64,000 nt of DNA from Prevotella sp. (GTDB taxonomy: Bacteria; Bacteroidota; Bacteroidia; Bacteroidales; Bacteroidaceae). A program made the position numbers and the translations under genes. Of the stretch, positions 1 through 8,380 are shown piece after piece (the first letter of the stretch is position 1; the number at the start of each line of letters is the position of its first letter). The DNA is taken from assembly GCA_016901395.1 (NCBI GenBank), contig JAEAMQ010000036.1:124001-188000 (forward strand), given 5' to 3'. The notes under the pieces are model-generated. The model was not told the origin of the DNA, ran no database searches, and saw only the letters and a program-made list of their open reading frames with translations.

Positions 1-588
1 ATGAATTACTTGAAAATCATCCTCAACGGAATCATCAAGGAGAACCCAACCTTCGTGCTTATCCTTGGTATGTGTCCCACACTGGCCACCACGACGAGTG
101 CCATCAACGGCATGTCAATGGGTCTGGCCACAATGGCGGTACTCATTTGTACCAATACAGTGATCTCCCTCATCAAGGGAATCACACCCGACAAGGTGCG
201 CATCCCCGTGTTTATCGTGGTCATCGCCGCCTTTGTCACCATCCTGCAGATGCTGATGTCGGCCTACGCGCCCGACAGCATCAACAAGTCTTTGGGTATT
301 TTTATACCGCTGATTGTGGTCAACTGCATTGTGCTCGGACGGGCGGAGAGCTTCGCCTGCAAGAACTCGCCGCTGGCCAGCCTGTTTGATGGCATCGGTA
401 TCGGACTCGGTTTCACCCTCGCCCTGACCGTGCTTGGTGCCGTGCGCGAGTTGCTCGGAGCCGGAAGTGTGTTTGGCATCGGACTGTTGCCCGAGACCAC
501 CAACCTCCTGCTCTTTGTGCTTCCTCCGGGAGCTTTCATCACCTTAGGCTATCTGGTGGCCATCTTCAACCGCCTGAAAGCCGAGTGA
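1..588 (+). CDS. rnfE: Electron transport complex subunit RnfE/RsxE
   Basis: Integral membrane subunit of the Rnf complex, which couples electron transfer between ferredoxin and NAD+ to Na+ or H+ translocation across the inner membrane. The 195-residue protein is almost wholly hydrophobic, with about six membrane segments. It has the family features NPTFVLILGMCPTLA near the N-terminus and a central IPLIVVNCIVLGRAE segment, also typical of the homologous NqrD. The ATG is the first base of the window, so no upstream sequence supports the start, but the N-terminus aligns with full-length family members. rnfA follows after 38 bases, matching the usual E-A gene order, so the rest of the operon (B, C, D, G) is probably just upstream of the window. 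Confidence 0.95.
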   Translation: MNYLKIILNGIIKENPTFVLILGMCPTLATTTSAINGMSMGLATMAVLICTNTVISLIKGITPDKVRIPVFIVVIAAFVTILQMLMSAYAPDSINKSLGIFIPLIVVNCIVLGRAESFACKNSPLASLFDGIGIGLGFTLALTVLGAVRELLGAGSVFGIGLLPETTNLLLFVLPPGAFITLGYLVAIFNRLKAE

Positions 589-626
589 CAAATCATGAAA
601 GGTCGAACCATTAAGAATTTTAAGAC

Positions 627-1229
627 ATGCAATATTTATTGATTTTCATCAGTGCGATATTCGTCAACAATATCATTCTGAGCCAGTTTCTTGGCATCTG
701 CCCGTTTCTCGGCGTGTCAAAGAAGATTGATACCTCTCTGGGAATGGGTGCTGCCGTGGCATTTGTGATGACACTCGCCACCATTGTGACATGGCTTGTG
801 CAAATCTATATCCTCAATCCCCTTGGCCTGCAATACCTGCAAACACTCGCTTTCATCCTCATCATCGCCGCCCTGGTGCAGATGGTGGAGATCATTCTCA
901 AGAAAGTGAGTCCTGCTCTTTATCAGGCTTTGGGCATCTATCTGCCGCTTATCACCACCAACTGCGCCGTGCTCGGCGTGGCCATTCTGGTCATTCAGAA
1001 AGACTTTGACCTCATCCAGAGTGTGGTCTACGCCTTTTCCACGGCCGTCGGCTTTGCGTTGGCCATGACCGTTTTTGCCGGAATCAGGGAGCAACTCGAC
1101 TTGGTGCGTATCCCGAAAGGCATGCAGGGTATGGCCATCACGATGATCACAGCCGGTCTGTTGTCACTGGCCTTCATGGGATTCTCCGGTGTAGACGGTG
1201 GACTCCGCAAGCTTTTCGGACTGGAGTAA
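627..1229 (+). CDS. rnfA: Electron transport complex subunit RnfA/RsxA
   Basis: Second membrane subunit of the Rnf complex and homologue of NqrE. The 200-residue protein has six predicted membrane segments. It carries NNIILSQFLGICPFLGVSKK near the N-terminus and the mirror motif YLPLITTNCAVLGVA in the second half, the inverted-duplicate half-membrane motifs (each with a Cys) that hold a cluster or line the path in RnfA/NqrE. It lies 38 bases after rnfE and appears to be the last gene of the operon, since 274 non-coding bases and a repeat array follow. The assignment as RnfA rather than NqrE rests on its pairing with RnfE; a separate full nqr operon lies at 38-44 kb. Confidence 0.95.
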   Translation: MQYLLIFISAIFVNNIILSQFLGICPFLGVSKKIDTSLGMGAAVAFVMTLATIVTWLVQIYILNPLGLQYLQTLAFILIIAALVQMVEIILKKVSPALYQALGIYLPLITTNCAVLGVAILVIQKDFDLIQSVVYAFSTAVGFALAMTVFAGIREQLDLVRIPKGMQGMAITMITAGLLSLAFMGFSGVDGGLRKLFGLE

Positions 1230-1287
1230 TGCCGATTTCCCAAACCATTACATAATGCTTGGGAAACCAGCTCTATAAAAGGCTTTT

Positions 1288-1375
1288 GCGGTTAGTACCG
1301 AATCAAGTTACGATTAGTATCGAATCACAAGATGGTTACTATCCAATCGCACAACGATTAGTACCAAATCGCAAA
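1288..1375. repeat. 22-base phased palindromic array, locus A (4 units)
   Basis: Four tandem units start at 1288, 1310, 1332 and 1354, exactly 22 bases apart. Each holds an imperfect palindrome of the type GATTAGTAnCnAATC: GGTTAGTACCGAATC, GATTAGTATCGAATC, GGTTACTATCCAATC and GATTAGTACCAAATC. The units are not identical, so spacing is better conserved than sequence. The array lies between rnfA and the galE promoter, with no open reading frame of note. The same 22-base phasing recurs at four other loci in this window. Confidence 0.8.
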
Positions 1376-1434
1376 GACCTATGATTTGGAGGGGAAGCTT
1401 TTTGCCCCTCTCATGTCATTATTAAAACAATATG

Positions 1435-1466
1435 TTTGCCCACTTAGATGATTTTTTTTATCTTTG
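1435..1466 (+). promoter_or_regulatory. Promoter of galE
   Basis: A Bacteroidota-type promoter: -33 box TTTG at 1435-1438 and -7 box TATCTTTG at 1459-1466, separated by 20 bases. Transcription would start near 1473, giving a leader of about 30 bases before galE. Confidence 0.7.
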
Positions 1467-1503
1467 TGGGCAAATTGATATAGATTAGTTTTAACACAAA
1501 GAC

Positions 1504-2547
1504 ATGATGAAACAAACGATTCTTGTTACTGGCGGAACCGGATTTATTGGTTCCCACACCACAGTAGAGTTACAGCAAGCCGGCTATAATGTAGTGATTG
1601 TCGACAATTTGTCCAACTCCAATACCAAGGTGCTCGACGGCATTGAGAAGATTACAGGCATCCGCCCCGCATTCGAGGAGGTTGACCTGCGCGATATGAA
1701 GGCCACCGAAGCTGTGTTCCAGAAATATCCCGCCATTGAGGGCATCATCCACTTCGCTGCCAGCAAAGCAGTGGGAGAGAGCGTACAGAAGCCGCTGCTC
1801 TACTATCGCAACAACATCGTTTCACTCATCAACCTTCTGGAATTGATGCCGAAATACAATGTGAAAGGCATCATTTTCTCGTCGAGCTGCACCGTTTATG
1901 GACAGCCGAAGCCCGAGAACCTGCCTGTGACCGAGGATGCTCCCCATCAGAAAGCCACCTCGCCCTATGGCAATACCAAGGAGATCAACGAGCAGATTAT
2001 CTATGATTATATCCACAGCGGTGCCGACATCAAGAGCATCGTGCTGCGCTATTTCAACCCCATCGGTGCCCACCCGTCAGCCCATATCGGCGAACTGCCC
2101 AATGGTGTGCCGGCCAACCTTATCCCGTTTGTCACCCAGACAGCTGCCGGTATCCGCAAAGAGCTGACCATCTTTGGCAATGACTACGACACCGAGGACG
2201 GCACTTGCATCCGCGACTACATCTATGTGGTAGACCTGGCCAAGGCTCATGTGGCTGCGATGGCCCGTGTGCTTGACGGCGACGGCGATGCCATCGAGTA
2301 TTTCAACATTGGTACCGGCAAGGGCAACACTACGCTGGAGATTGTGGAGACATTTGAAAAAGCCACTGGTATGAAGCTCAACTGGAAGTACGGCCCACGT
2401 CGCGAGGGCGACATCGAGAAGATTTGGGGCGACTGCACCAAAGCCAACAAGGTGCTCGGCTGGAAGGCCGAGGCTCCGCTCGACGATGTGCTGCGCTCTG
2501 CCTGGAAATGGCAAGAGAAGCTCCGCGAGGAGGGTGTGAAGCAATAA
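1504..2547 (+). CDS. galE: UDP-glucose 4-epimerase GalE
   Basis: Interconverts UDP-glucose and UDP-galactose (Leloir pathway and supply of UDP-Gal for surface polysaccharides); cytosolic, NAD-dependent short-chain dehydrogenase/reductase. The 347 residues begin with the NAD-binding TGGTGFIGSH glycine motif. The catalytic Ser/Thr region is SSSCTVYGQP and the Tyr-x-x-x-Lys pair is in SPYGNTK. The C-terminal substrate-binding region (YFNIGTGKGNT, RREGDIEKIWGD) is complete. Two in-frame ATGs open the gene (1504 and 1507); the second, MKQTILVTGG, may be the true start. It is a single-gene unit with its own promoter and a strong terminator directly downstream. Confidence 0.96.
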   Translation: MMKQTILVTGGTGFIGSHTTVELQQAGYNVVIVDNLSNSNTKVLDGIEKITGIRPAFEEVDLRDMKATEAVFQKYPAIEGIIHFAASKAVGESVQKPLLYYRNNIVSLINLLELMPKYNVKGIIFSSSCTVYGQPKPENLPVTEDAPHQKATSPYGNTKEINEQIIYDYIHSGADIKSIVLRYFNPIGAHPSAHIGELPNGVPANLIPFVTQTAAGIRKELTIFGNDYDTEDGTCIRDYIYVVDLAKAHVAAMARVLDGDGDAIEYFNIGTGKGNTTLEIVETFEKATGMKLNWKYGPRREGDIEKIWGDCTKANKVLGWKAEAPLDDVLRSAWKWQEKLREEGVKQ

Positions 2548-2575
2548 AACGTAGCGGCCCCGCCGCACAAACATA

Positions 2576-2622
2576 AAAAAAAGCCTTCCCTGTCTGTGCA
2601 ATCAGACGGGGAAGGCTTTTTG
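2576..2622. terminator. Bidirectional terminator between galE and the permease gene
   Basis: A long hairpin (AAAAAGCCTTCCC ... GGGGAAGGCTTTTT with an inner GTCTG/CAGAC stem) flanked by an A-run on the left and a T-run on the right, so it can act on both strands. It sits between the convergent galE and LolC/E-like genes. Confidence 0.85.
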
Positions 2623-2669
2623 TTTGGGGATGTTGGGGGTGAGAAATGGGGTAGGGCGCAGGCCCTTGG

Positions 2670-3917
2670 CTATTCGTAGCGGATGCTCTTGGTGGGCGAG
2701 ATGTGCGAGATGAGGAAACTCGGGGCTATCAACACGAGGAGACAAACTAAGAATGTGAACACGTTGATGATAACAAACAACGGGATGTTGAATTCCACCG
2801 GCACGGCCTTAATATAATATATGGTGGGGTCGAGCTTCACCAAATGGAACTGACGCTGTACGACTATGAGCAGCAATGCGATGGCATTGCCAATCAATAT
2901 GCCTCGCCCGATGACAAAAGTGGCAAACCACAGGAATATATGGCGGATGGTGGTATTGGTCGAACCGAGTGCCTTGAGTACGCCAATCATCGTGGTGCAT
3001 TCCAGAATGATGATGAGCAGACCCGAAATCATGGTCACACTCGCCACCACAATCATCAGCGCAATGATAATCCACACGTTCAGATCCAAGAGGTCAAGCC
3101 AGTTGAATATCTGTGGATTGCTCTCGCGTATGGTCTGCGACGAGTAGGTTTCGCCGTAGTGGTCTTCGGTTTTGTTGATACGGTTGATGAAGTAATTTTC
3201 CACCTCATACACCCGATTGAAGTCGTTGACCATCACCTCGGCACCCGAAGTCTGGTCGGCATTCCATCCGTTGAGTTTCGTTACGGTGTATAAGTCTGTG
3301 AAACAGATGCTTTCATCATATTGATTCAAGTTGGTCTGATAGATACCTTGCACGGTAAATCGGCGCAGACGGATGTCGGAATTGTCAATAAAATAAGCGA
3401 AAATGCGTTGTCCAAGCTTCAGGTTTAGCTTGTCGGCCATGATCTTCGAAATCAGAATTTTGTTGCTCGAAGACTTGTCAGAAAAAGCGGGTAGGGTACC
3501 TTCCACAAGGTTTTGCTTGATGAAATCGGCGTTAAACTCCGGTCCAACGCCTTTGAACATAACACCAAGGAAGTCGGAATCGGTCTTCAGAATACCCTGT
3601 TTATAGGCAAACCGTTCCACATGCTTTACGCCCGGCACCTTCTTGATGACGTTCATCATCGAGTCGTCCATCTGTATGGGGAAATCGTTGGACGACATCT
3701 GCGACATGAAATTAGACACCTGTATGTGAGAACCGAAGCCTATCACCTTATTCTGCACAGAGTGTTTGAAGCCCAACACCACAGAAATGGACACCATCAT
3801 CACCGCAAGTCCAATGGCAATGCCGGCAATGGCAATGGCAATGGCAGGTCGCGACACCTTCTGTTGGATGTCGTGGTCTTTGTAAATGCGTCTGGCGATG
3901 AACAGCGGGAAATTCAT
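2670..3917 (-). CDS. LolC/E-type ABC transporter permease (FtsX family)
   Basis: Inner membrane permease of the lipoprotein-release / MacB-like group, probably involved in moving lipoproteins from the inner membrane towards the outer membrane. About 415 residues: one N-terminal membrane segment (AIAGIAIGLAVMMVSISVVLG), a large periplasmic domain, then three C-terminal membrane segments of the FtsX domain and a typical SPTKSIRYE tail. The ATG at 3917 is chosen because it gives the usual MNFPLFIARRIYKD start and lies 1 base beyond the aminotransferase stop, implying translational coupling. A further 10 upstream codons are open but would overlap that gene. No cognate ATPase gene is adjacent, so assignment to Lol rather than another FtsX-type exporter is inference. 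Confidence 0.85.
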   Translation of the reverse strand: MNFPLFIARRIYKDHDIQQKVSRPAIAIAIAGIAIGLAVMMVSISVVLGFKHSVQNKVIGFGSHIQVSNFMSQMSSNDFPIQMDDSMMNVIKKVPGVKHVERFAYKQGILKTDSDFLGVMFKGVGPEFNADFIKQNLVEGTLPAFSDKSSSNKILISKIMADKLNLKLGQRIFAYFIDNSDIRLRRFTVQGIYQTNLNQYDESICFTDLYTVTKLNGWNADQTSGAEVMVNDFNRVYEVENYFINRINKTEDHYGETYSSQTIRESNPQIFNWLDLLDLNVWIIIALMIVVASVTMISGLLIIILECTTMIGVLKALGSTNTTIRHIFLWFATFVIGRGILIGNAIALLLIVVQRQFHLVKLDPTIYYIKAVPVEFNIPLFVIINVFTFLVCLLVLIAPSFLISHISPTKSIRYE

Positions 3918-3918
3918 G

Positions 3919-5118
3919 CTATTTATCCTTTTGGGTATAAGCCTCAAGGGCTTTGCGAAGGATAAACAGCGCGCGCTCGAGGTCTTCCTGCTTCAACACG
4001 TAGGCAATGCGCACCTGGTTGACACCGGCACCCGGTGTGGTATAGAATCCGGCGGCAGGTGCCATCATCACGGTTTCACCCTCATAGTTGAACTCTTCCA
4101 GACACCAACGGCAGAAATCCTCGGCATCGGCGATGGGCAACTGAGCCACGGTGTAGAACGCACCCATAGGGATAGGAGAGTAAACACCCGGAATTCGGTT
4201 AAGTCCGTCTATCAGACACTTACGGCGTTCCACATACTCGTCATACACATCACGATAGTATTCGGCAGGAGCATCGAGCGAAGCCTCGGCTACTATCTGA
4301 CCGATCAAGGGCGGGGAGAGACGGGCCTGACAGAATTTCATCACAGCCTTGCGCACTTCCACGTTGTGGGTTATCAGTGCTCCGATACGGATGCCGCACT
4401 CTGAAAAACGCTTGGAAACGGAGTCGATAAGGATCACATTCTGCTCAATGCCAGTAAGATGCATGGCACTGATATAGGGGCTTCCAGTGTAGATGTACTC
4501 GCGATACACCTCATCGGAGAAAAGATAGAGGTCGTATTTCGCCACAAGGTCGCGTATCTGGTTCATCTCGCGGCGTGTATAGAGGTAACCCGTGGGGTTG
4601 TTGGGGTTGCAAATCATGATGGCCCTCGTGCGGTCATTGATAAGTTCCTCAAACTTTTCTACCTTAGGCAGCGAGAAACCTTCCTCAATCGTAGTGGCAA
4701 TGGTGCGTATCTTGGCACCGGCAGATATGGCAAAGGCCATATAGTTGGCGTAGGCGGGTTCCGGAACGATAATCTCGTCGCCGGGATTGAGGCAGCTCAT
4801 AAACGCGAAAAGCACGGCCTCCGAACCGCCCGAAGTGATAATAATCTCGTCGGGCGACACATTTATATTATATTTCGCGTAATAATTGACTAATTTCTTG
4901 CGGTAGGATAAGTAGCCTTGCGACGGGGAGTACTCCAAAACTTTGCGGTCTATGCGCTTCAAGGCATCCAGTCCCACTTGTGGGGAGGGCAGATCGGGCT
5001 GGCCGATGTTCAAATGATATACCTTGATACCACGTTCCTTAGCAGCTGCGGCTAATGGGGCGAGTTTTCTAATTGGCGACTCAGGCATTTCGAGTCCACG
5101 TACTGATATTTCAGGCAT
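3919..5118 (-). CDS. Class I/II PLP-dependent aminotransferase (aspartate aminotransferase type)
   Basis: Transfers an amino group between an amino acid (probably aspartate or another 2-amino acid) and a 2-oxoacid with pyridoxal phosphate; cytosolic. The 399-residue fold-type I enzyme shows NIGQPDLPSP near the N-terminus, ICNPNNPTG in the cofactor region, the SDEVYREY Asp/Tyr pair and the Schiff-base lysine in DSVSKRFSECGIRIG. Arg in QVRIAYVL near the C-terminus should bind the substrate alpha-carboxylate. It is the first gene of a two-gene unit with the LolC/E-like permease. Exact substrate specificity cannot be read from sequence. Confidence 0.9.
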   Translation of the reverse strand: MPEISVRGLEMPESPIRKLAPLAAAAKERGIKVYHLNIGQPDLPSPQVGLDALKRIDRKVLEYSPSQGYLSYRKKLVNYYAKYNINVSPDEIIITSGGSEAVLFAFMSCLNPGDEIIVPEPAYANYMAFAISAGAKIRTIATTIEEGFSLPKVEKFEELINDRTRAIMICNPNNPTGYLYTRREMNQIRDLVAKYDLYLFSDEVYREYIYTGSPYISAMHLTGIEQNVILIDSVSKRFSECGIRIGALITHNVEVRKAVMKFCQARLSPPLIGQIVAEASLDAPAEYYRDVYDEYVERRKCLIDGLNRIPGVYSPIPMGAFYTVAQLPIADAEDFCRWCLEEFNYEGETVMMAPAAGFYTTPGAGVNQVRIAYVLKQEDLERALFILRKALEAYTQKDK

Positions 5119-5154
5119 AGTCTTTCCTAATTATAATCCTTATGAAATTAGGCA

Positions 5155-5186
5155 CAAAGGTAATTTTTTTTATTCGATTGAGCAAA
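5155..5186 (-). promoter_or_regulatory. Promoter of the aminotransferase-permease unit
   Basis: On the minus strand, -33 TTTG (5183-5186) and -7 TACCTTTG (5155-5162) are separated by 20 bases. The predicted start of transcription lies about 30 bases before the ATG at 5118. Confidence 0.7.
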
Positions 5187-5304
5187 TTATTCTTTAAAAT
5201 ATAAACAATCCAATGAAACGTATTTATCATAACGGCGCTTATATTTAAAAATAGGTATTTAAATCTGAGTCTGCTACAGTCTCAGTTCGAGTCAATATTT
5301 CAAT

Positions 5305-6042
5305 TCATTTGTAACTTCTGATTCTTACATCAATTCCGGAGTCTTTCAGAAGGTCCGCCACACGCTCTATTGGGGTCTCGGAGAAATGATAAGGAAACAA
5401 GACCTTGGGTCGGATGATGTGGGCAGCACGAGCTGTTTGTTTGGGTGTCATTGTATATGGCTGATTGGTGGGCAGAAACGCCACATCAATATCCTTCAGT
5501 TTCTGCATCTCGTCAATATCTTCAGTGTCTCCGGCAATATAGATACGTAGTCCGTCGAGCGTCAACACAAAACCGTTGTCGCGTCCTTTCGGATGATACT
5601 GCGTGTGTCCGGGTGTGATGTTGTACGCCGGCACCGCCTTCACCGTGATGTCATCAGCCAGCGTCAGACTGTCGCCGTTGTGCATCACACGACCGCGTCC
5701 CAGCTTCTGAGCACAATTCTCATTCGTCACAATCAGCGTACCGGCCTTTTCCAGATCGGCGATGGCTTTGGCATCAAAATGATCGAAGTGCTCATGCGTC
5801 ACCAAGATGTAATCGGCCTTGGGCATCCGGGCATAGTCAGTCTTCGGTTCTACAGCACCCACAGGGTCCACTTCAATTTCCATGCCATCGTAGCTAATCC
5901 TGATACTGGCATGCTTGATGGCAGTCAACACCACTTCTTTTCCATGTTGCGTCTTGAATGTATCCGTTGGCACAGGATTATCAGCGCAAGCAGAGAGCGC
6001 CATGAAAAAGGTAGATATTATTGACAATTGTAACTTATTCAT
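5305..6042 (-). CDS. UlaG-like metallo-beta-lactamase-fold hydrolase, lipoprotein-type signal
   Basis: A metal-dependent hydrolase of the MBL superfamily (UlaG/YtnP-like group, PF12706/PF13483 type). The metal-binding motif HxHxDH is clear in VTHEHFDHFD, with later ligands in ITPGHTQYHPKG, AGDTED and FPYHFSET. The start is set at 6042 because MNKLQLSIISTFFMALSACADN is a lipoprotein signal peptide ending in an LSAC lipobox; an upstream in-frame ATG at 6066 would spoil it. The protein (about 245 residues) is therefore probably anchored in the envelope. Substrate is unknown. It stands alone. Confidence 0.85.
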   Translation of the reverse strand: MNKLQLSIISTFFMALSACADNPVPTDTFKTQHGKEVVLTAIKHASIRISYDGMEIEVDPVGAVEPKTDYARMPKADYILVTHEHFDHFDAKAIADLEKAGTLIVTNENCAQKLGRGRVMHNGDSLTLADDITVKAVPAYNITPGHTQYHPKGRDNGFVLTLDGLRIYIAGDTEDIDEMQKLKDIDVAFLPTNQPYTMTPKQTARAAHIIRPKVLFPYHFSETPIERVADLLKDSGIDVRIRSYK

Positions 6043-6162
6043 TTCTAATTTATTATAGATACTCATTAAATATTAGATAGAATATAATAACTATCGAGGT
6101 TATCAATAATAATTAAATATAAAGGTTGGAGCTTGACGAGTGCCAAGCCCCTACTCTATTTG

Positions 6163-6462
6163 CTACAATCTGCAACTCACGCCCTCGTCGGCATCCTCTG
6201 TCAGCAGGTTCTGATAGGCCTCGTTTCTTCTAAGTACAGCATGAGCAAAAGAGCATACAGGCTTTATCTTCAAGCCATTATCTTTCGCATATTCTGCAGC
6301 TTCCATTACAAGTTTTCGACCTATTCCTTTCCCTTCCTGATAGGACATGGTATGCTCTATCTTCATCACGGAATTCTCTAACGTAAATTCCAAACGTCCT
6401 ACCTCTTCATTGCCTTCGAAAGCTTCAACTCTGCCTTCGTTTACTTTAATTTGTATCGTCAT
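6163..6462 (-). CDS. Small GNAT-family N-acetyltransferase (YjdJ/NATD1-like)
   Basis: About 99 residues, the short single-domain type of Gcn5-related acyltransferase. The acetyl-CoA pyrophosphate loop is in QEGKGIGRKLV, followed by a helix and the conserved KIKPVCSFAHAVLRRN region typical of this small group. The ATG at 6462 (MTIQIKVNEGRV) is preferred over upstream codons, which lack similarity. A well-formed promoter lies 136 bases upstream, giving an unusually long leader. The substrate is unknown. Confidence 0.85.
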   Translation of the reverse strand: MTIQIKVNEGRVEAFEGNEEVGRLEFTLENSVMKIEHTMSYQEGKGIGRKLVMEAAEYAKDNGLKIKPVCSFAHAVLRRNEAYQNLLTEDADEGVSCRL

Positions 6463-6597
6463 TGTTGTTCTTTTTAATATTACACCATCAGCAGACTCAA
6501 CTTTACACCTATCCAAGGTATATCATCTCTTTCCGCCGTATCATTGATTTAGTCTAAGTTCTTTATATTTGAGTGATTAGTTCCATCTCAACAGTCG

Positions 6598-6628
6598 CAA
6601 AGATAAGGTTTTTGTAAATATCAACAAA
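6598..6628 (-). promoter_or_regulatory. Promoter of the small GNAT gene
   Basis: Minus strand: -33 TTTG at 6625-6628 and -7 TATCTTTG at 6598-6605, spaced 19 bases. The -33 box lies inside a 17-base sequence (6621-6637) that recurs inverted and perfectly at 6803-6819 around the -33 box of the dipeptidase gene. Confidence 0.65.
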
Positions 6629-6811
6629 AGAAATAGTGATTAATTTCTATTTAGGTCGGTAAATGACGAAATGTATAATTGTCATAACAGCAACCCCAAA
6701 ACTTTTTATACTCTTGGGAACAGATCAGGCCAGCCATCCCTTTTCAGCCATCTGAATGACTGATGACACATAAGAGATAATGCAAATATTGACGTTTTTT
6801 ATACTATTTCT

Positions 6812-6843
6812 TTTGTTGAAATCATCTAAAATTCATAATTTAG
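6812..6843 (+). promoter_or_regulatory. Probable promoter of the C69 dipeptidase gene
   Basis: -33 TTTG at 6812-6815 and a one-mismatch -7 box TAATTTAG at 6836-6843, spaced 20 bases, 27 bases before the ATG. The surrounding ACTATTTCTTTTGTTGA block (6803-6819) is the inverse of the block at the divergent GNAT promoter. Confidence 0.5.
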
Positions 6844-6870
6844 CATTTAATAGAATTATAAAAACAAAAT

Positions 6871-8307
6871 ATGGATAAGAAGAAATTGGCAGGCCACAAC
6901 CTGTCTGAATGTACTACAATCGTAGTGGGTGAAGAACTGACCGGCGACGGTTCGCGCATCTATGCCCGCTCAGAAGATTTTGATGCGATGCGTTGCAAAA
7001 ACTGGTTGGTATTCAAGGATACCGACAACGGGCCTGAAGAGTTTGTCGCCGAAGACAGCCGTTTCCGCTGTCCGCTGCCCAAGAAGGCGTTGGGCTACAC
7101 CGCCCTACCCGACTATCAGTATCACCACGAATGGGGAAGCGCAGGTTTCAACTCACTCGGTGTAGGCGAAAGTTCTACTGAAACCATTTTCAGTAGTCCG
7201 GCGGCATTGGAGCACGACCCCTACGTGGAAGATGGACTGGCCGAGAACTGCACCTACAACATCGTGCTGCCCTATATCCATTCAGCCCGCGAGGGTGTGG
7301 AGCGACTGGGCGCACTCATTGAGAAATACGGTTCGGCCGAAGGTTTCGGCATCGGTTTTATCGACGACAAGGAGACATGGTATCTGGAGAACGCGTGCGG
7401 ACACCACTGGTTGGCCTGCCGCATGCCCAAGGACCAGTATTTCGTAACCGGCAACCAGAGCCGCTTCCGCAAGTATGACCCCAACGACACTGAGAACTAT
7501 CTGGCAGACAAAGACCTGCTCACTTTTGCCAAGAAGCACAAGTTGTGGGACCCCAAGAAGGGTGAGTTTGATTTCCACGAAGCCTATTCGAAGGACGACA
7601 TTGCGGACACCACTTATAATTATACGCGCGTGTGGGGACTGCAACAGTTGTTCACTCCAGCCATGAAACAGGACGTGGGCAAGAACACCTTCCCCGTCTT
7701 TGCCAAGCCTGAGAAGAACATCGGCATCAAGGAATTGCGTCAGGCGTTCCGCTTCCACTATGACGGCACCGACCACGACCCCTATCTACATAATAATGGA
7801 AAGGAGCCCTGGCGTCCGGTTTCCATCTTCCGCACCACACAGACCCACCTCATGCAAGTGCGTCCATGGCTGCCCAAGGAGATTGGTTGCATCACCTACG
7901 TGGCCAACGGCATGGCCGACCTCGGCGTGTTCCTGCCCATCTACCAGGGCATCCAGAGCTTTCCCAAGGCCTATGCCGTGGGCGATGACCATTGCGACGA
8001 CGAGTCGGCCTACTGGCGTTTCCGCAAGGTGATGACCCTCGGCATGACCAACTACAATGCCTACGCGCCGGTCATCAAGGAGGTCTATGCCCGTCTGGAG
8101 GCCGAAAACGACCAGCGTCAACGTGAGTTTGAAGCCCGTTATCTGGAAATTTATAAAGAACGCCCAATGGAAGCCCGTGACCTGTTGCAGTCATTCAATG
8201 AGAGTCTGCTCAACCGTGCGCTCGAAGTGGCCGACGAACTCGTCAACGAGCTTTTCACCCGTATGACCAAGGCCACGATGGAAGAATATATGTTCCACGG
8301 TGCATAA
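6871..8307 (+). CDS. pepD: C69-family dipeptidase (PepD type)
   Basis: Ntn-hydrolase that cleaves dipeptides of broad specificity. The 478-residue protein has the family N-terminal block ECTTIVVGEELTGDGSRIYARSED; in this family the first Cys of that block is the nucleophile, exposed by autoprocessing. Further family motifs are YHHEWGSAGFNSLGVGESSTE and FVTGNQSRF. There is no signal peptide, so the enzyme looks cytosolic. A 14-residue propeptide (MDKKKLAGHNLSE) precedes the Cys. It would fit with DPP IV at 28.6-30.8 kb in a peptide-catabolising organism. A terminator hairpin follows the stop. Confidence 0.93.
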   Translation: MDKKKLAGHNLSECTTIVVGEELTGDGSRIYARSEDFDAMRCKNWLVFKDTDNGPEEFVAEDSRFRCPLPKKALGYTALPDYQYHHEWGSAGFNSLGVGESSTETIFSSPAALEHDPYVEDGLAENCTYNIVLPYIHSAREGVERLGALIEKYGSAEGFGIGFIDDKETWYLENACGHHWLACRMPKDQYFVTGNQSRFRKYDPNDTENYLADKDLLTFAKKHKLWDPKKGEFDFHEAYSKDDIADTTYNYTRVWGLQQLFTPAMKQDVGKNTFPVFAKPEKNIGIKELRQAFRFHYDGTDHDPYLHNNGKEPWRPVSIFRTTQTHLMQVRPWLPKEIGCITYVANGMADLGVFLPIYQGIQSFPKAYAVGDDHCDDESAYWRFRKVMTLGMTNYNAYAPVIKEVYARLEAENDQRQREFEARYLEIYKERPMEARDLLQSFNESLLNRALEVADELVNELFTRMTKATMEEYMFHGA

Positions 8308-8333
8308 TCGATACAAACATTCATCCAATTCCC

Positions 8334-8380
8334 CTTCCCCCTGTAAGACGGACCATAAAACCATCTTACAAGGGGGAGGC
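8334..8380 (+). terminator. Terminator after pepD
   Basis: A hairpin pairs the CCCCCTGTAAGAC arm with ATCTTACAAGGGGG, with two small mismatches, about 27 bases after the stop codon and followed by TTTGTGTTTC. Confidence 0.65.

Noticed and set aside
3917..3947. Upstream start (ATG at 3947) for the LolC/E-like permease
   Set aside because: It would overlap the aminotransferase gene by about 30 bases, and the extra residues do not fit the family N-terminus.
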